Shown piece by piece: positions 7,702 to 16,867 of a stretch of 64,000 nucleotides of DNA (the stretch's first letter is position 1; every line of letters begins with the position of its first letter). A program made the position numbers and the translations under genes. The stretch spans positions 28,189-92,188 of the forward strand of contig NZ_CALFXI010000058.1 in assembly GCF_937958065.1 (NCBI RefSeq), in the 5' to 3' direction. The DNA comes from an uncultured Steroidobacter sp. (GTDB lineage: Bacteria; Pseudomonadota; Gammaproteobacteria; Steroidobacterales; Steroidobacteraceae). Under the pieces are notes generated by a model. It did no database searches. It was given only the letters and a program-made list of their open reading frames with translations, and was not told the DNA's origin.

Positions 7702-9763
7702 TCGGCAGGGCGATGATCCGGCCCGCCATGGCGATGGTGTCCGGACGATGCGCGATGATGATTCGGGTCAGCGACAGCGACTGCACGGCTTCATTCACGC
7801 CGCGCTCGCAGGTGACGTCGAGGTGGCTGGTGGCCTCGTCGAGCGCCAGGATCTTCGGCTGTTTGTACAGCGCGCGAGCCAGCAGCACCCGCTGCTTCTG
7901 CCCTCCGGAGAGCGCATCGCCCATGTCGCCGATGAGCGTGTTGTACCCCATGGGCATGGCCACGACATCGTCGTGAATCACCGCGAGCCGGGCGCACTCC
8001 TCGATGCGCGCCTGGTCGGCATTGACATCGAAGAAACAAATATTGTCGGCGATGGAGCCGGCGAACAGCTTGTCCTCCTGCATGACCGCGCCAATGAGAT
8101 CGAGATGCGCAGGGGCCAGCTGCGCGACGCTCACTCCGCCGATCAGCACCTCGCCTTCAGTCGGCGCGAGCAGGCCGAGGATCAGCTTGAGCAGCGTCGT
8201 CTTGCCGCAGCCCGACGGGCCAACGATGGCCACGGACTCACCAGCGGCAATCTTGAAGCTCACGTCATGGAGCACCGGCGCGCTGAAACTCGAGTAACGG
8301 AACGTGACATTGCGAAACTCGATGTCCGGAACCAGTGTCGACGCGATCTCGTTCGTTCCGGTGGACTCAGGCTCCGCGAGTGCAATGTCGGCCACGCGCT
8401 CGGCGTGCAGTCCCAGCATCCGCAGCTCGACGGCCTTGTCGATGAATGCACCGATGCGAGTGACAAAGGTTATCTTGAACGACACGAACGCAAATAGCAT
8501 GCCGACCGTGAGCTTCGCATCCAGCACCAGCAGCGCCGCCAGCCAGATCACGGCGATGTTTTCGATGCCGAACAGCGCGCCGTTCAGCGCCCGATACAGA
8601 ATGTCCAGCCGCTCGGTGCGAATCTCGGCGTTGAAATTACGAACCAGCAGGTTCTCGTGCATGGTGCGCCGCTGCGACTGGCGATTGAACAGCTTCACGC
8701 TCTGGATGCCGCGGATGGTCTCCAGAAAGCTGCTCTGCTGATTGGCAGCGTGCGCGATCTGCTCCTGCTGAGCGTCGAACAGCGGGCGATACAACGCGGC
8801 CCGCAGCAATGCATAAAGAACAGCGGCCACGCAGACGATGGCGGTAAGCAGGCCGCTGTAGGCAAACATCACGGCGAGTGTCAGGAGCGCCATCAAGCCG
8901 TCGACCAGCGCCGCGACGAAGCTCGAGGTGAGCGTGCGCTGGATCACGTTGAGCGACTCGAAACGCGACGACAGATCGCCGAGATGGCGCTTCTCGAAGA
9001 ACGTCATCGGCAGGCGCAACAGATGCGCGAACAAGTTGCTCACCATCTGCGCGTTCAGGCGCGTTCCCAGCACCATCAATACCCAGGAGCGCGCCGCCGT
9101 GACGCCGACCTGGATCAGCGCAATCAGCAGGAAGCCCAGCCCGAGCACGGTGATCAGATCCCGATCCGCCGAGACGATGGCGTTGTCGACCACCAGCTGA
9201 GTGAAAAATGGCGCCAGGATGGTGAGCACTTCGAGCGCCAGCGCCATGCAAAAGATCTGCAGCAGCGTGCCCTTCATGCCGCGGAAACGGCCCAGCAGCT
9301 GGAACACCGAGACTTGCTGACGATCCCGCAGCGGCTGGAACTCTTCGAGCCGCGACAGCTCCAGGCACACGCCGGTGTAGTGCGGTGACAGCTCGGCCAG
9401 CGTGAGCACTCGCTGACCGCAGGCAGGATCGTGAATGACCGCACGACCGCCGCGCATTTCCGCCAGCACGACGAAGTGATTGAAGTCCCAGTGCAGGATC
9501 GCCGGCAGGGTCACGCGTGGCAGCGCTTCGAGCTCCACCTTCACCGGCCGCGAGCCGAGTTGCAGCTGACCCGCCACTTGCATGATGTGCGCCAGCGTCG
9601 CGCCCTGCATGGACAGAGAGTAGCGACGGCGCAGCGCTGCGAGATCGATATCGTGACCATGATACGCGGCGACCATCGCCAGACAGGCGAGCCCGCATTC
9701 GGCGCCTTCTGTCTGCAGCACGACTGGCGTGCGTCGTCTGCCCGAGAAGTTGAGCTGGATCAC
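7613..9763 (-). CDS. Peptidase-containing (C39) ABC exporter, bacteriocin/CvaB type
   Basis: A 716-residue inner-membrane exporter. An N-terminal C39 peptidase cuts double-glycine leaders, with nucleophile Cys23 in 'GAECGLACLAM', His96 in 'NHFVVL' and Asp112 in 'IHDPACG'. A six-helix ABC membrane domain spans about 160-445. The ATPase domain has Walker A 'GPSGCGKT' (515-522), signature 'LSGGQ' (618-622), Walker B 'ILALDEA' (638-644) and H-loop His672. The adaptor gene lies seven bases upstream, an operon. The last 25 or so residues ('ESTLLRSPEARGEGF...') do not look like a family C-terminus and run into the truncated sigma gene, suggesting that a deletion altered the end. Confidence 0.9.
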   Translation of the reverse strand: MIQLNFSGRRRTPVVLQTEGAECGLACLAMVAAYHGHDIDLAALRRRYSLSMQGATLAHIMQVAGQLQLGSRPVKVELEALPRVTLPAILHWDFNHFVVLAEMRGGRAVIHDPACGQRVLTLAELSPHYTGVCLELSRLEEFQPLRDRQQVSVFQLLGRFRGMKGTLLQIFCMALALEVLTILAPFFTQLVVDNAIVSADRDLITVLGLGFLLIALIQVGVTAARSWVLMVLGTRLNAQMVSNLFAHLLRLPMTFFEKRHLGDLSSRFESLNVIQRTLTSSFVAALVDGLMALLTLAVMFAYSGLLTAIVCVAAVLYALLRAALYRPLFDAQQEQIAHAANQQSSFLETIRGIQSVKLFNRQSQRRTMHENLLVRNFNAEIRTERLDILYRALNGALFGIENIAVIWLAALLVLDAKLTVGMLFAFVSFKITFVTRIGAFIDKAVELRMLGLHAERVADIALAEPESTGTNEIASTLVPDIEFRNVTFRYSSFSAPVLHDVSFKIAAGESVAIVGPSGCGKTTLLKLILGLLAPTEGEVLIGGVSVAQLAPAHLDLIGAVMQEDKLFAGSIADNICFFDVNADQARIEECARLAVIHDDVVAMPMGYNTLIGDMGDALSGGQKQRVLLARALYKQPKILALDEATSHLDVTCERGVNEAVQSLSLTRIIIAHRPDTIAMAGRIIALPNVAESTLLRSPEARGEGFRGPYRATQAAR

Positions 9764-9770
9764 CGGTGGC

Positions 9771-11048
9771 TCACATGCGCCTGGTCACCGACTGCAGCGG
9801 CTCGATCGCCCACTCGATCAAACGGCGGCGCTCCAGCGACAGGGACGCATCCAGCTGCATGCCCGCCTGCAGAGGAAAATCCATCGCCCTGGTGTTCACC
9901 TGCTGTGAGGCCAGCCGCACCGTCACACGATAGAACGGCTCGGTGGCCTGCACCGGCAGATCCAGCTCTTCGGGCGCCATCAATGTGCGGGCGATCTCGA
10001 CGATCTCGCCGTTGAAGCTGCCGAAGCGCTGATACGGAAACGCCTGGTAACGCAGCCACACCCGATCGCCGATGTCGATGAAGCCGATGGAGCTGCTGGG
10101 CACGAGCAGCTTGGCCTGCAGCTCCGCATCCTTCGGCAGGATGGCGAGCAGCGAGGTGCGATCGGTAACGGTCTGGCCGATCTCGCCGGCAATCGCGGTG
10201 ACGGTGCCGTCCGCCGGCGCAGTGATCACGATCGAGCGACGCGACTGATACTCGGCCCGCTCCTGAGCCAGCGCCAGGGTTTCGCGCTCGATCTCCGACA
10301 GACGCTGACGCGCGCTGATCTCGGTGGTCGCGAGCTCCTGACGATGCGCCTTGATGTCACGCTCGAGTTGAGTCCGACTGCGACGCAGCTCCTGCAATCG
10401 CGCCTGCTGTTCCAGACTCTCGGCGTACTTCTGGTCCGCGTCGAGCTGCGATACGAAATGGCGTTCGAGCAATTCGGCATGGCGACGAGCGATGCGTTCG
10501 GCGCTGGCGGCACGCTCCCTCTGCAGCGCAATCGAATCGTCCAGTTCCCGCAGCTCGCGTTCCTGGCTGATCAATGACTCCCGCAGCGAGCTGGCCTGCA
10601 CGGTCGCGAGCTTCTGCTGATCGGCACGCTCGGCTTCCAGATTCTTCAAGCGCTGTTCGAGCTGCGCGATGGCGGTCGCCTGAGTCTCGGCAAGCTGCGT
10701 CGACGCGCCCTCCGGCGATACGACGAACAGCTCGTCACCACGACGGACGGCCTGGCCTTCGGAGACCCGGCGCTCCACGAGCGTTCCGGCGAGCGGGGCA
10801 TACACTTTGATGAGGCCGGCACTCGGTGCGAGATAGCCACGCACCTCCGCCTTGCGCGCCAGCTCCCCGAAGCAGGCGAACAGCACCAGCGCGAGGACGA
10901 TGCCGACCGAGATCGCCGTCAGGCGCGGATAAGAAACCGGATGCGCCGCCAGCGACTCACCGACCAAGGACAGTCGGCGAGCATCGATGGCTTCCTGACG
11001 GAACAGCGTGCTGCGGGGACCACCGCGGGGTGTGTTGACGGGCTCCAT
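9771..11048 (-). CDS. HlyD/CvaA-type membrane-fusion adaptor of the C39 exporter
   Basis: A 425-residue periplasmic adaptor bridging the ABC exporter and an outer-membrane TolC channel. It has one N-terminal membrane helix (about 43-64), a first lipoyl half 'VYAPLAGTLVERRVSEGQAV', a long coiled coil rich in Glu, Arg and Gln (about 115-270), a second lipoyl half 'ITAPADGTVTAIAGEIGQTV', and a beta-barrel region ending 'SLSLERRRLIEWAIEPL'. The 'LFRQEAIDARR' N-terminus is characteristic of CvaA/RaxA-like adaptors. First gene of the export operon; a 16-bp palindrome lies 46 bases upstream. No outer-membrane channel or leader-peptide gene is adjacent. Confidence 0.9.
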   Translation of the reverse strand: MEPVNTPRGGPRSTLFRQEAIDARRLSLVGESLAAHPVSYPRLTAISVGIVLALVLFACFGELARKAEVRGYLAPSAGLIKVYAPLAGTLVERRVSEGQAVRRGDELFVVSPEGASTQLAETQATAIAQLEQRLKNLEAERADQQKLATVQASSLRESLISQERELRELDDSIALQRERAASAERIARRHAELLERHFVSQLDADQKYAESLEQQARLQELRRSRTQLERDIKAHRQELATTEISARQRLSEIERETLALAQERAEYQSRRSIVITAPADGTVTAIAGEIGQTVTDRTSLLAILPKDAELQAKLLVPSSSIGFIDIGDRVWLRYQAFPYQRFGSFNGEIVEIARTLMAPEELDLPVQATEPFYRVTVRLASQQVNTRAMDFPLQAGMQLDASLSLERRRLIEWAIEPLQSVTRRM

Positions 11049-11094
11049 ATCGCCATGAAGCGAGAAGCACCGTCAAACTGGCTCAGATCGAGCC

Positions 11095-11110
11095 CTGAAC
11101 TTAAGTTCAG
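11095..11110. promoter_or_regulatory. Perfect 16-bp palindrome upstream of the export operon
   Basis: CTGAACTTAAGTTCAG reads the same on both strands and lies 46 bases before the adaptor start, within the 102-base gap that follows the transketolase gene. It is too AT-rich and lacks a T-run, so a terminator is unlikely. The layout CTG-N10-CAG has the spacing of a LexA box, although the flanking fourth positions differ from the enterobacterial consensus. It is a candidate operator for the exporter; the cognate regulator is unknown. Confidence 0.45.
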
Positions 11111-11150
11111 TCGCGGCCGTGTGCCAGCCACGATCTCGCCATGGCGGCCA

Positions 11151-13196
11151 TCAGTTCTTCTCGCGTTCGAGCACGGCTTTGACGGCCGCGACGACGCGCT
11201 CGGGCACGAACTCGAAATAGCGCATCAGGTCCTTGGCCGGTGCCGATTCGCCAAATCGATCGATACCCACCACGGCACCACGGCGACCGACATACTTGCG
11301 CCAGAAGTCGGGCACGCCTGCTTCGACGGCGACACAGGGCAGCTCGAAGGGCAAGACTCGTTCGCGATATTCGGGATCCTGGCGGTCGAACGTCGTGGTC
11401 GAAGGCATCGACACGACGCGAACCGGAATGCCTTCCGCCTCCAGCGTCTTCTTCGCCTCGACCGCGAGCGCAACTTCCGAACCGGTCGCAATGATCACGG
11501 CGCGCGGCCTGGCGTGCGGCTCAGAGAGCACATAGCCGCCACGGCGGATGTTTGCAATCGTGTCCGGGTCGCGCTCCTGGAACGGCACGTTCTGACGACT
11601 CAGCACCAGGCTGGTCGGCCCATTCGTCCGTTCGATGGCCGCATCCCAGGCGACCACGGTTTCCAACGTGTCGCATGGCCGCCAGACGTCCATGTTCGGA
11701 ATCAATCGCAGCGTCGCGACATGCTCGATGGGCTGATGCGTCGGGCCATCCTCGCCCAGACCGATCGAATCATGGGTGAACACGAAAATCGAGCGGACGC
11801 CCATCAGCGCGGCCATGCGCAGCGCGTTACGGCAGTAGTCCGAGAACGTCAGGAAGGTCCCGCCATAGGGGATGAATCCGCCGTGCAGCGCCAGCCCATT
11901 CATGATCGCGGCCATGCCGAACTCGCGCACGCCGTAATAGATGTAGTTGCCGCCGCTCTTGCCGGTGACGGCGTGCGATCCCGACCATAACGTGAGGTTC
12001 GAGCCAGCGAGGTCGGCCGAGCCGCCGATCAACTCCGGCAGGGTCGGCGCGATCCCTTCGAGGGCCTCCTGCGAGGCCTTGCGTGTCGCGATGGACGCAG
12101 CTTTAGCTTGCGTACGTGCCATCAGTCTGCGGATGTTCTCAGCGAACTCCTCCGGCAATGAGCCCCGCATGCGGCGCTCGAACTCTTCGCTCAGTTGCGG
12201 GTGAGCCGTCGCATACGCCGTCAGCTTCTGTTGCCACTCTTCCTCATAGATCGAGCCCGCATGATGGGCATCCCACAGCTCGTAGACGTGTTCGGGAATC
12301 TCGAAAGCGCCGTAGTTCCACCCCAGTGCGGCGCGCGTGGCGGCCACTTCTTCCTCACCCAGCGCAGCGCCATGAGCATCGTGGGTGCCGGCCTTGTTCG
12401 GCGCTCCCTTGGCGATGACGGTCTTGCAACAGATCAGCGACGGTCTGTCAGGCACCGCCTTCGCGGCGCGAATGGCGTCGTCGACGGCGTCGCTGTCGTG
12501 CCCATCGACGTCGGGCACGACGTGCCAGCCGTAACTTGCAAAGCGTCGCGGCGTGTCGTCGGTGAACCAGCCCGAGACATGGCCGTCGATCGAGATGCCA
12601 TTGTCATCGTAGAAAGCGATGAGCTTGCCGAGGGCGAGCGTACCGGCGAGCGAGCAGACTTCGTGCGAGATGCCTTCCATCATGCAACCGTCGCCGAGGA
12701 ATACATAGGTGTAATGATCCACCACCTCGAAGCCAGGACGATTGAATTGCGCCGCGAGCACTTTCTCCGCGATCGCCATGCCCACGGCATTCGCAATCCC
12801 CTGCCCCAGCGGTCCGGTCGTCGTCTCCACGCCGGGAGTAACGCCGTACTCCGGATGGCCCGGCGTTCGCGAATGCAACTGACGGAACCGCTGCAGCTGT
12901 TCCAGCGGCAAGTCGTAACCGGTCAGATGCAGCAGCGAGTACAGCAGCATCGAGCCATGCCCGTTCGAGAGCACGAAGCGGTCGCGGTTGAACCACTCCG
13001 GGTTCGCGGGGTTGTGGCGCAGATGACGTTGCCAGAGCACCTCGGCAATCTCGGCCATGCCCATCGGCATGCCCGGATGGCCCGAGTTGGCCTTTTGCAC
13101 GGCGTCCATCGCCAGCGCACGCAGCACGTTGATGCCTTCCTGGCGCGGCCCCAGAGTGCGAGGCTTGGAGCGTTGCACGTCGAGCTCGGCGCTCAT
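11151..13196 (-). CDS. cbbT: Transketolase (Calvin-cycle copy)
   Basis: A 681-residue thiamine-diphosphate enzyme that transfers two-carbon units between sugar phosphates to regenerate ribulose bisphosphate. Visible blocks: 'DAVQKANSGHPGMPMGMA', 'LSNGHGSMLLYSLLH', 'TTTGPLGQGIANAVGMA', and the ThDP motif 'FLGDGCMMEGISHE' with its Asn in 'YDDNGISIDG'. The pyrimidine domain has 'GVREFGMAAIMNGLALHGG' and 'FVFTHDSIGLGEDGPTHQP'. Length and order are normal. It is the last gene of the cbb operon and its start overlaps the stop of the phosphatase gene by four bases, pointing to translational coupling. Confidence 0.97.
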   Translation of the reverse strand: MSAELDVQRSKPRTLGPRQEGINVLRALAMDAVQKANSGHPGMPMGMAEIAEVLWQRHLRHNPANPEWFNRDRFVLSNGHGSMLLYSLLHLTGYDLPLEQLQRFRQLHSRTPGHPEYGVTPGVETTTGPLGQGIANAVGMAIAEKVLAAQFNRPGFEVVDHYTYVFLGDGCMMEGISHEVCSLAGTLALGKLIAFYDDNGISIDGHVSGWFTDDTPRRFASYGWHVVPDVDGHDSDAVDDAIRAAKAVPDRPSLICCKTVIAKGAPNKAGTHDAHGAALGEEEVAATRAALGWNYGAFEIPEHVYELWDAHHAGSIYEEEWQQKLTAYATAHPQLSEEFERRMRGSLPEEFAENIRRLMARTQAKAASIATRKASQEALEGIAPTLPELIGGSADLAGSNLTLWSGSHAVTGKSGGNYIYYGVREFGMAAIMNGLALHGGFIPYGGTFLTFSDYCRNALRMAALMGVRSIFVFTHDSIGLGEDGPTHQPIEHVATLRLIPNMDVWRPCDTLETVVAWDAAIERTNGPTSLVLSRQNVPFQERDPDTIANIRRGGYVLSEPHARPRAVIIATGSEVALAVEAKKTLEAEGIPVRVVSMPSTTTFDRQDPEYRERVLPFELPCVAVEAGVPDFWRKYVGRRGAVVGIDRFGESAPAKDLMRYFEFVPERVVAAVKAVLEREKN

Positions 13197-13906
13197 GGGA
13201 TTGCCCTCAATGCACGAGTCCCGCTGCGGGGACGCACACTCAGCTCCATGATCTCCTTCAGGTTGCTGACGATGGCGTCCGGCCGCAATTCCTCCAGCGG
13301 CTGATCGCGGTGATAGCCATAGTCGACCGCCACCACACGACAGCCCGCGGCGTGCGCCGCCTGGATGTCGGTCCGCGAATCGCCGATCAACAGCATGTCG
13401 GCGGGCTCGACCTCGCTCAGCGAACAGGCCGAATACAGCAGTGACGGACTCGGCTTTCTATCCTCGGGGCGCGCCGGACACAGCACCGCCGCGAAGAACC
13501 CGCTGATGCCGGCCAGCTCCAGCAAGGCATGAGCGAACCTGCGCTCCTTGTTCGTCACGCAACACAGGGTGAGCCCGAGCGTACGCAACGTGTGCAATGT
13601 CATCAGCACATCGGGATACAGACGCCCGCGCTGGAACACGCGTTGTCCGTACAGATCCCGAAACAATGCGGCCGCCGTCTCGTGCAAGTGCCCATCCGGC
13701 ATCACGCCGCTTCGAGTCAGCACCCGCTTGACGAACTCATCGATGCCTGCGCCGATCAGCCCGGGAATCTGCTCGTCCGGCAGCGGCCGGCCGCCGAGCA
13801 TGACCAGCATCATGTTGGCCGCCGCGCCCAGATCCGGCGCGGTGTCGATGAGCGTGCCATCCAGATCGAATGACACGGCGGCGACGCAATCGAGGAGTTT
13901 CGGCAT
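13193..13906 (-). CDS. cbbZ: Phosphoglycolate phosphatase (HAD family)
   Basis: A 237-residue HAD hydrolase that removes 2-phosphoglycolate, the oxygenase by-product of RuBisCO. Motif I is 'SFDLDGTLIDTAPDLG' with nucleophile Asp and general-acid Asp. Motif II is Thr in 'CCVTNKERRFA', motif III Lys in 'DRKPSP', and motif IV 'LLIGDSRTDIQAA'. The cap region between motifs I and II is the Gph type. It sits between prk and transketolase genes, as in cbb operons of other proteobacteria. A related HAD phosphatase would look the same, but the context makes this role likely. About 30 C-terminal residues are poorly conserved. Confidence 0.9.
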   Translation of the reverse strand: MPKLLDCVAAVSFDLDGTLIDTAPDLGAAANMMLVMLGGRPLPDEQIPGLIGAGIDEFVKRVLTRSGVMPDGHLHETAAALFRDLYGQRVFQRGRLYPDVLMTLHTLRTLGLTLCCVTNKERRFAHALLELAGISGFFAAVLCPARPEDRKPSPSLLYSACSLSEVEPADMLLIGDSRTDIQAAHAAGCRVVAVDYGYHRDQPLEELRPDAIVSNLKEIMELSVRPRSGTRALRAIP

Positions 13907-13918
13907 GACGACCTCACA

Positions 13919-14842
13919 TCAGAACGTCGGTTCCAGAAATGCCTGGGTGGAGCGCTGTGATTTGCGCGCCAGCGATTCCCTGCGCCGCTCGATCAGGCGC
14001 AGAATCATCGGCGTGAAGATGAGCTGCATGGCCAGATCCATCTTGCCGCCCGGGCACACGATGGTGTTCGGCCGCGACATGAACGAGTCGTGCAGCATCG
14101 CGAGCAGATACGGAAAGTCGATGCCGTGCGGACTGGCAAAGCGGATCACCAGAAACGATTCGTCGGGTCTCGGAATGAAACGCGCGATGAACGGATCCGA
14201 CGTGTCCACGACGGGAACGCGTTGAAAATTGATGTGCGTGCGGGAGAACTGCGGGCAAATGTAGTGCACGTAGTCGTGCATCCGCCGCAGGATGGTGTCC
14301 GCCACCGCCTCCGTCGAATAACCGCGCGTGGAACGATCGCGATGCAGCTTCTGAATCCATTCGAGATTGATGACCGGCACCACCCCGATCAGCAGATCGA
14401 CATGCTTCCAGATCTGAATGTCTTCGTGCGCCGCGGCGCCATGCAGCCCCTCGTAGAACAGCAGGTCCGTCCCCTCCGGCAGCTCCTCCCATTCGGTGAA
14501 CGTGCCGGGCGGCTGTCCATACGGCGCGGCCTCCTGATCGTCATGCAGATATTTGCGCCGCCGCCCCTGTCCGCTCTCGCCATAGCTTCTGAACAAACCG
14601 TCGAGCTCGGCGAACAGATTCGCGTCCGGGCCGAAGTGACTGAAGTACTGATCGCCACGCGCAATGGCATCGGCCATCTGCTGTTTCATGCCGGCGCGAT
14701 CATAGCGATGGAAGCTGTCGCCTTCGACGAACGCGGCCGTGAGGGCCTCGCGCCGGAAGATCTGCTCGAACGTCTTCGACACCGAGGTCGTGCCGGCGCC
14801 GGACGAGCCGGTGACTGCGATGATGGGATGTGTGGCTGACAT
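13919..14842 (-). CDS. cbbP: Phosphoribulokinase
   Basis: A 307-residue ATP-dependent kinase making ribulose-1,5-bisphosphate from ribulose 5-phosphate, the step that defines the Calvin cycle together with RuBisCO. The P-loop is 'VTGSSGAGTTSVSKTF' near residue 10; then come 'FVEGDSFHRYDR', 'FSHFGPDANLF', 'LFYEGLHGAAAHEDI' and 'LHRDRSTRGYS'. This is the octameric proteobacterial type, about 290-310 residues. It lies ten bases after the FBPase stop in the operon. Known enzymes of this type are NADH-activated; that cannot be judged from the sequence. Confidence 0.97.
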   Translation of the reverse strand: MSATHPIIAVTGSSGAGTTSVSKTFEQIFRREALTAAFVEGDSFHRYDRAGMKQQMADAIARGDQYFSHFGPDANLFAELDGLFRSYGESGQGRRRKYLHDDQEAAPYGQPPGTFTEWEELPEGTDLLFYEGLHGAAAHEDIQIWKHVDLLIGVVPVINLEWIQKLHRDRSTRGYSTEAVADTILRRMHDYVHYICPQFSRTHINFQRVPVVDTSDPFIARFIPRPDESFLVIRFASPHGIDFPYLLAMLHDSFMSRPNTIVCPGGKMDLAMQLIFTPMILRLIERRRESLARKSQRSTQAFLEPTF

Positions 14843-14852
14843 GGAGGTTTGC

Positions 14853-15923
14853 CTATGCGGGATTTCTGAGCACGCTGCGAGTGCCGAACAACGGCGCCTT
14901 GAACTCGAAATCGTTGCACTCGCGGTGATAGCGCTCGATGCGCTCGACCTCCGCGCGTGCGCCGAATATGAAACCGATGCGTTGATGCAGGCTGTCGGGC
15001 TGGATGGTCAGCACCGGCTCCCGGCCCGTGCTGGCGCGCCCGCCCGCCTGCTCGATCAGGAAGCCGAGCGGATTGGCCTCGTACAGCAGGCGCAGGCGGC
15101 CGGGCTTGGTCAGGTCCCTGCGATCGCGCGGATACATATAAACGCCGCCACGCATGAGAATGCGATGAGCTTCGGCCACCACTGCGGCCACCCAGCGCAT
15201 GTTGAAATCGCGACCGCGCGGACCCGAGGCTCCTTCCTGGCATTCGTGCACGTAGCGCTTGATGGGAGATTCCCAGTACCGTGAATTGGATGCATTGATG
15301 GCAAACTCCGAGGTGGTTTCCGGAATCCGCAGATCCGGATGGGTCAACATGAACTCGCCGATCTCTCGATCGAGCGTGAAGCCGTGCACGCCTCGCCCGG
15401 TGCTCAGTACGAGCATGGTGGACGAACCATAGATGGCGTACCCGGCGCAGACCTGTTCGATGCCCCGCTGTAAAAAATGCTCCTCGGACGGGTCCGTGAC
15501 GCCTTCAGGACAGCGCAGCACGGAGAAGATGCTGCCAACGGCGGCATTCACGTCCACGTTCGAGGAGCCGTCCAGTGGGTCGAACAGCAGCAGATACTTG
15601 CCAGTGGGATACTCCGCCGGAATGGCGTACGGCTTTTCCATCTCTTCGGACACCATGCCCGCGAGCTGGCCGCCCCATTCGTTGGTGCGGATGAAAATAT
15701 CGTTGGCGAGCACATCGAGTTTCTTCTGCACCTCGCCTTGAACGTTGACCACTCCCGCATCTCCATAGGCGCCCGACAGCGCGCCCTTGCCGATGAGCGT
15801 CGCGATCCGCTTGCAGGCGAGTCGCACATCGTTCACCAGTGCAGTGAAGTTGCCGGTCGCGCCCGCGTGGCGGCGCTGCTCCTCGATCAGGAATCGGGTC
15901 AACGTTCTCGGCGCGAGCGTCAT
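14853..15923 (-). CDS. cbbF: Fructose-1,6-bisphosphatase, class I
   Basis: A 356-residue Mg-dependent phosphatase producing fructose 6-phosphate in the Calvin cycle and gluconeogenesis. Class I hallmarks are present: 'VQGEVQKKLDVLANDIF', 'MVSEEMEKPY', the metal site 'YLLLFDPLDGSSNVDVN' and 'MRWVAAVVAEAHRILMRGG', followed by 'YMYPRDRRDLTKPGRLRLLY' and the end-block 'EANPLGFLIEQAGGRAS'. Its start overlaps the cbbX stop by four bases (ATGA), showing tight coupling. Plant-type redox cysteines are not evident. Confidence 0.96.
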   Translation of the reverse strand: MTLAPRTLTRFLIEEQRRHAGATGNFTALVNDVRLACKRIATLIGKGALSGAYGDAGVVNVQGEVQKKLDVLANDIFIRTNEWGGQLAGMVSEEMEKPYAIPAEYPTGKYLLLFDPLDGSSNVDVNAAVGSIFSVLRCPEGVTDPSEEHFLQRGIEQVCAGYAIYGSSTMLVLSTGRGVHGFTLDREIGEFMLTHPDLRIPETTSEFAINASNSRYWESPIKRYVHECQEGASGPRGRDFNMRWVAAVVAEAHRILMRGGVYMYPRDRRDLTKPGRLRLLYEANPLGFLIEQAGGRASTGREPVLTIQPDSLHQRIGFIFGARAEVERIERYHRECNDFEFKAPLFGTRSVLRNPA

Positions 15924-16843
15924 GGATGCAATTCTCCCTGTCGTTCTGCAGGTGGGGGCTCGGCGAACACGCGGCTGGCCCGGATGTCCGCCGCTTCGAT
16001 GGTCATCAGATCGTTCTTTGCGAGCGACGTGTCACGCCTGCCGAACAAGCGGCTGGCTTGCCGCAACCGGGCGCGGTCCAGCGCATTGCGAATGGATCGG
16101 GCATTGGCGAAGTGCGGCAGGGCCTGGCGACGCTCTATATATTCCTCCAGCGCGGCCCGAGCCTCGGGGCTCAGCGTGTATTGCATCTGCTCGAGCATCA
16201 GATCCGCGATGGCCAGCAATTCCGCGGGGGTGTAGTCCGGAAAAGCGATGTGATGCGCGATGCGCGAGGACATGCCTGGATTGCTGCGGAAGAAACGATC
16301 CATGCGGTCTTCGTAGCCGGCCAGGATGACCACCAGATCGTCGCGATGGTTCTCCATCTCCTGCAGCAGGATTTCGATCGCCTCCTGCCCGTAGTCGCGC
16401 TCGTTCTCCGGCCGATATAAATAGTAGGCCTCGTCGATGAACAGCACCCCGCCCATGGCGCGCTTGAGCACTTCGCGTGTCTTCGGCGCGGTGTGGCCGA
16501 TGTACTGGCCGACGAGATCGTCGCGAGTCACCGCGACCATGTGACCTTTGCGAACGTAGCCGAGTCGATGCAGGATCTCGGCCATGCGCAGCGCGACGGT
16601 GGTCTTGCCGGTACCCGGATTGCCGGTGAAGCTCATGTGCAGCGAGAGAGCTTCGGTGCTCAAGCCGGCCTGTCGACGCAGCGTGTCGACCAGCAGCAGT
16701 GCGCAGATGTCACGAATGCGCGTCTTCACCGGCGCGAGGCCGACCAGCTCGCTGTCGAGCTGATCGAGCACGTCGGCGACATGAGAGTCGCGGAACGCGG
16801 CGTCGAGGTTGAAGTCGTCAGCGGTTTTGGGGACGGAATTCAT
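15920..16843 (-). CDS. cbbX: Red-type RuBisCO activase CbbX (AAA+ ATPase)
   Basis: A 307-residue AAA+ hexameric ATPase that pulls on the RuBisCO large-subunit C-terminus to release inhibitory sugar phosphates. It has Walker A 'FTGNPGTGKTTVALRMAEI' (about 72-90), the pore loop 'VGQYIGHTAPKT', Walker B 'GVLFIDEAYYLY', sensor and arginine-finger region 'MDRFFRSNPGMSSRI', and the lid 'LPHFANARSIRNALDRARLR'. CbbX goes with Form IC/ID enzymes, matching the adjacent cbbLS, and these CbbX are activated by RuBP. Placed 24 bases after cbbS. Confidence 0.96.
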   Translation of the reverse strand: MNSVPKTADDFNLDAAFRDSHVADVLDQLDSELVGLAPVKTRIRDICALLLVDTLRRQAGLSTEALSLHMSFTGNPGTGKTTVALRMAEILHRLGYVRKGHMVAVTRDDLVGQYIGHTAPKTREVLKRAMGGVLFIDEAYYLYRPENERDYGQEAIEILLQEMENHRDDLVVILAGYEDRMDRFFRSNPGMSSRIAHHIAFPDYTPAELLAIADLMLEQMQYTLSPEARAALEEYIERRQALPHFANARSIRNALDRARLRQASRLFGRRDTSLAKNDLMTIEAADIRASRVFAEPPPAERQGELHP

Positions 16844-16867
16844 CGACGAAGATCCTCGCGGCGCTGC

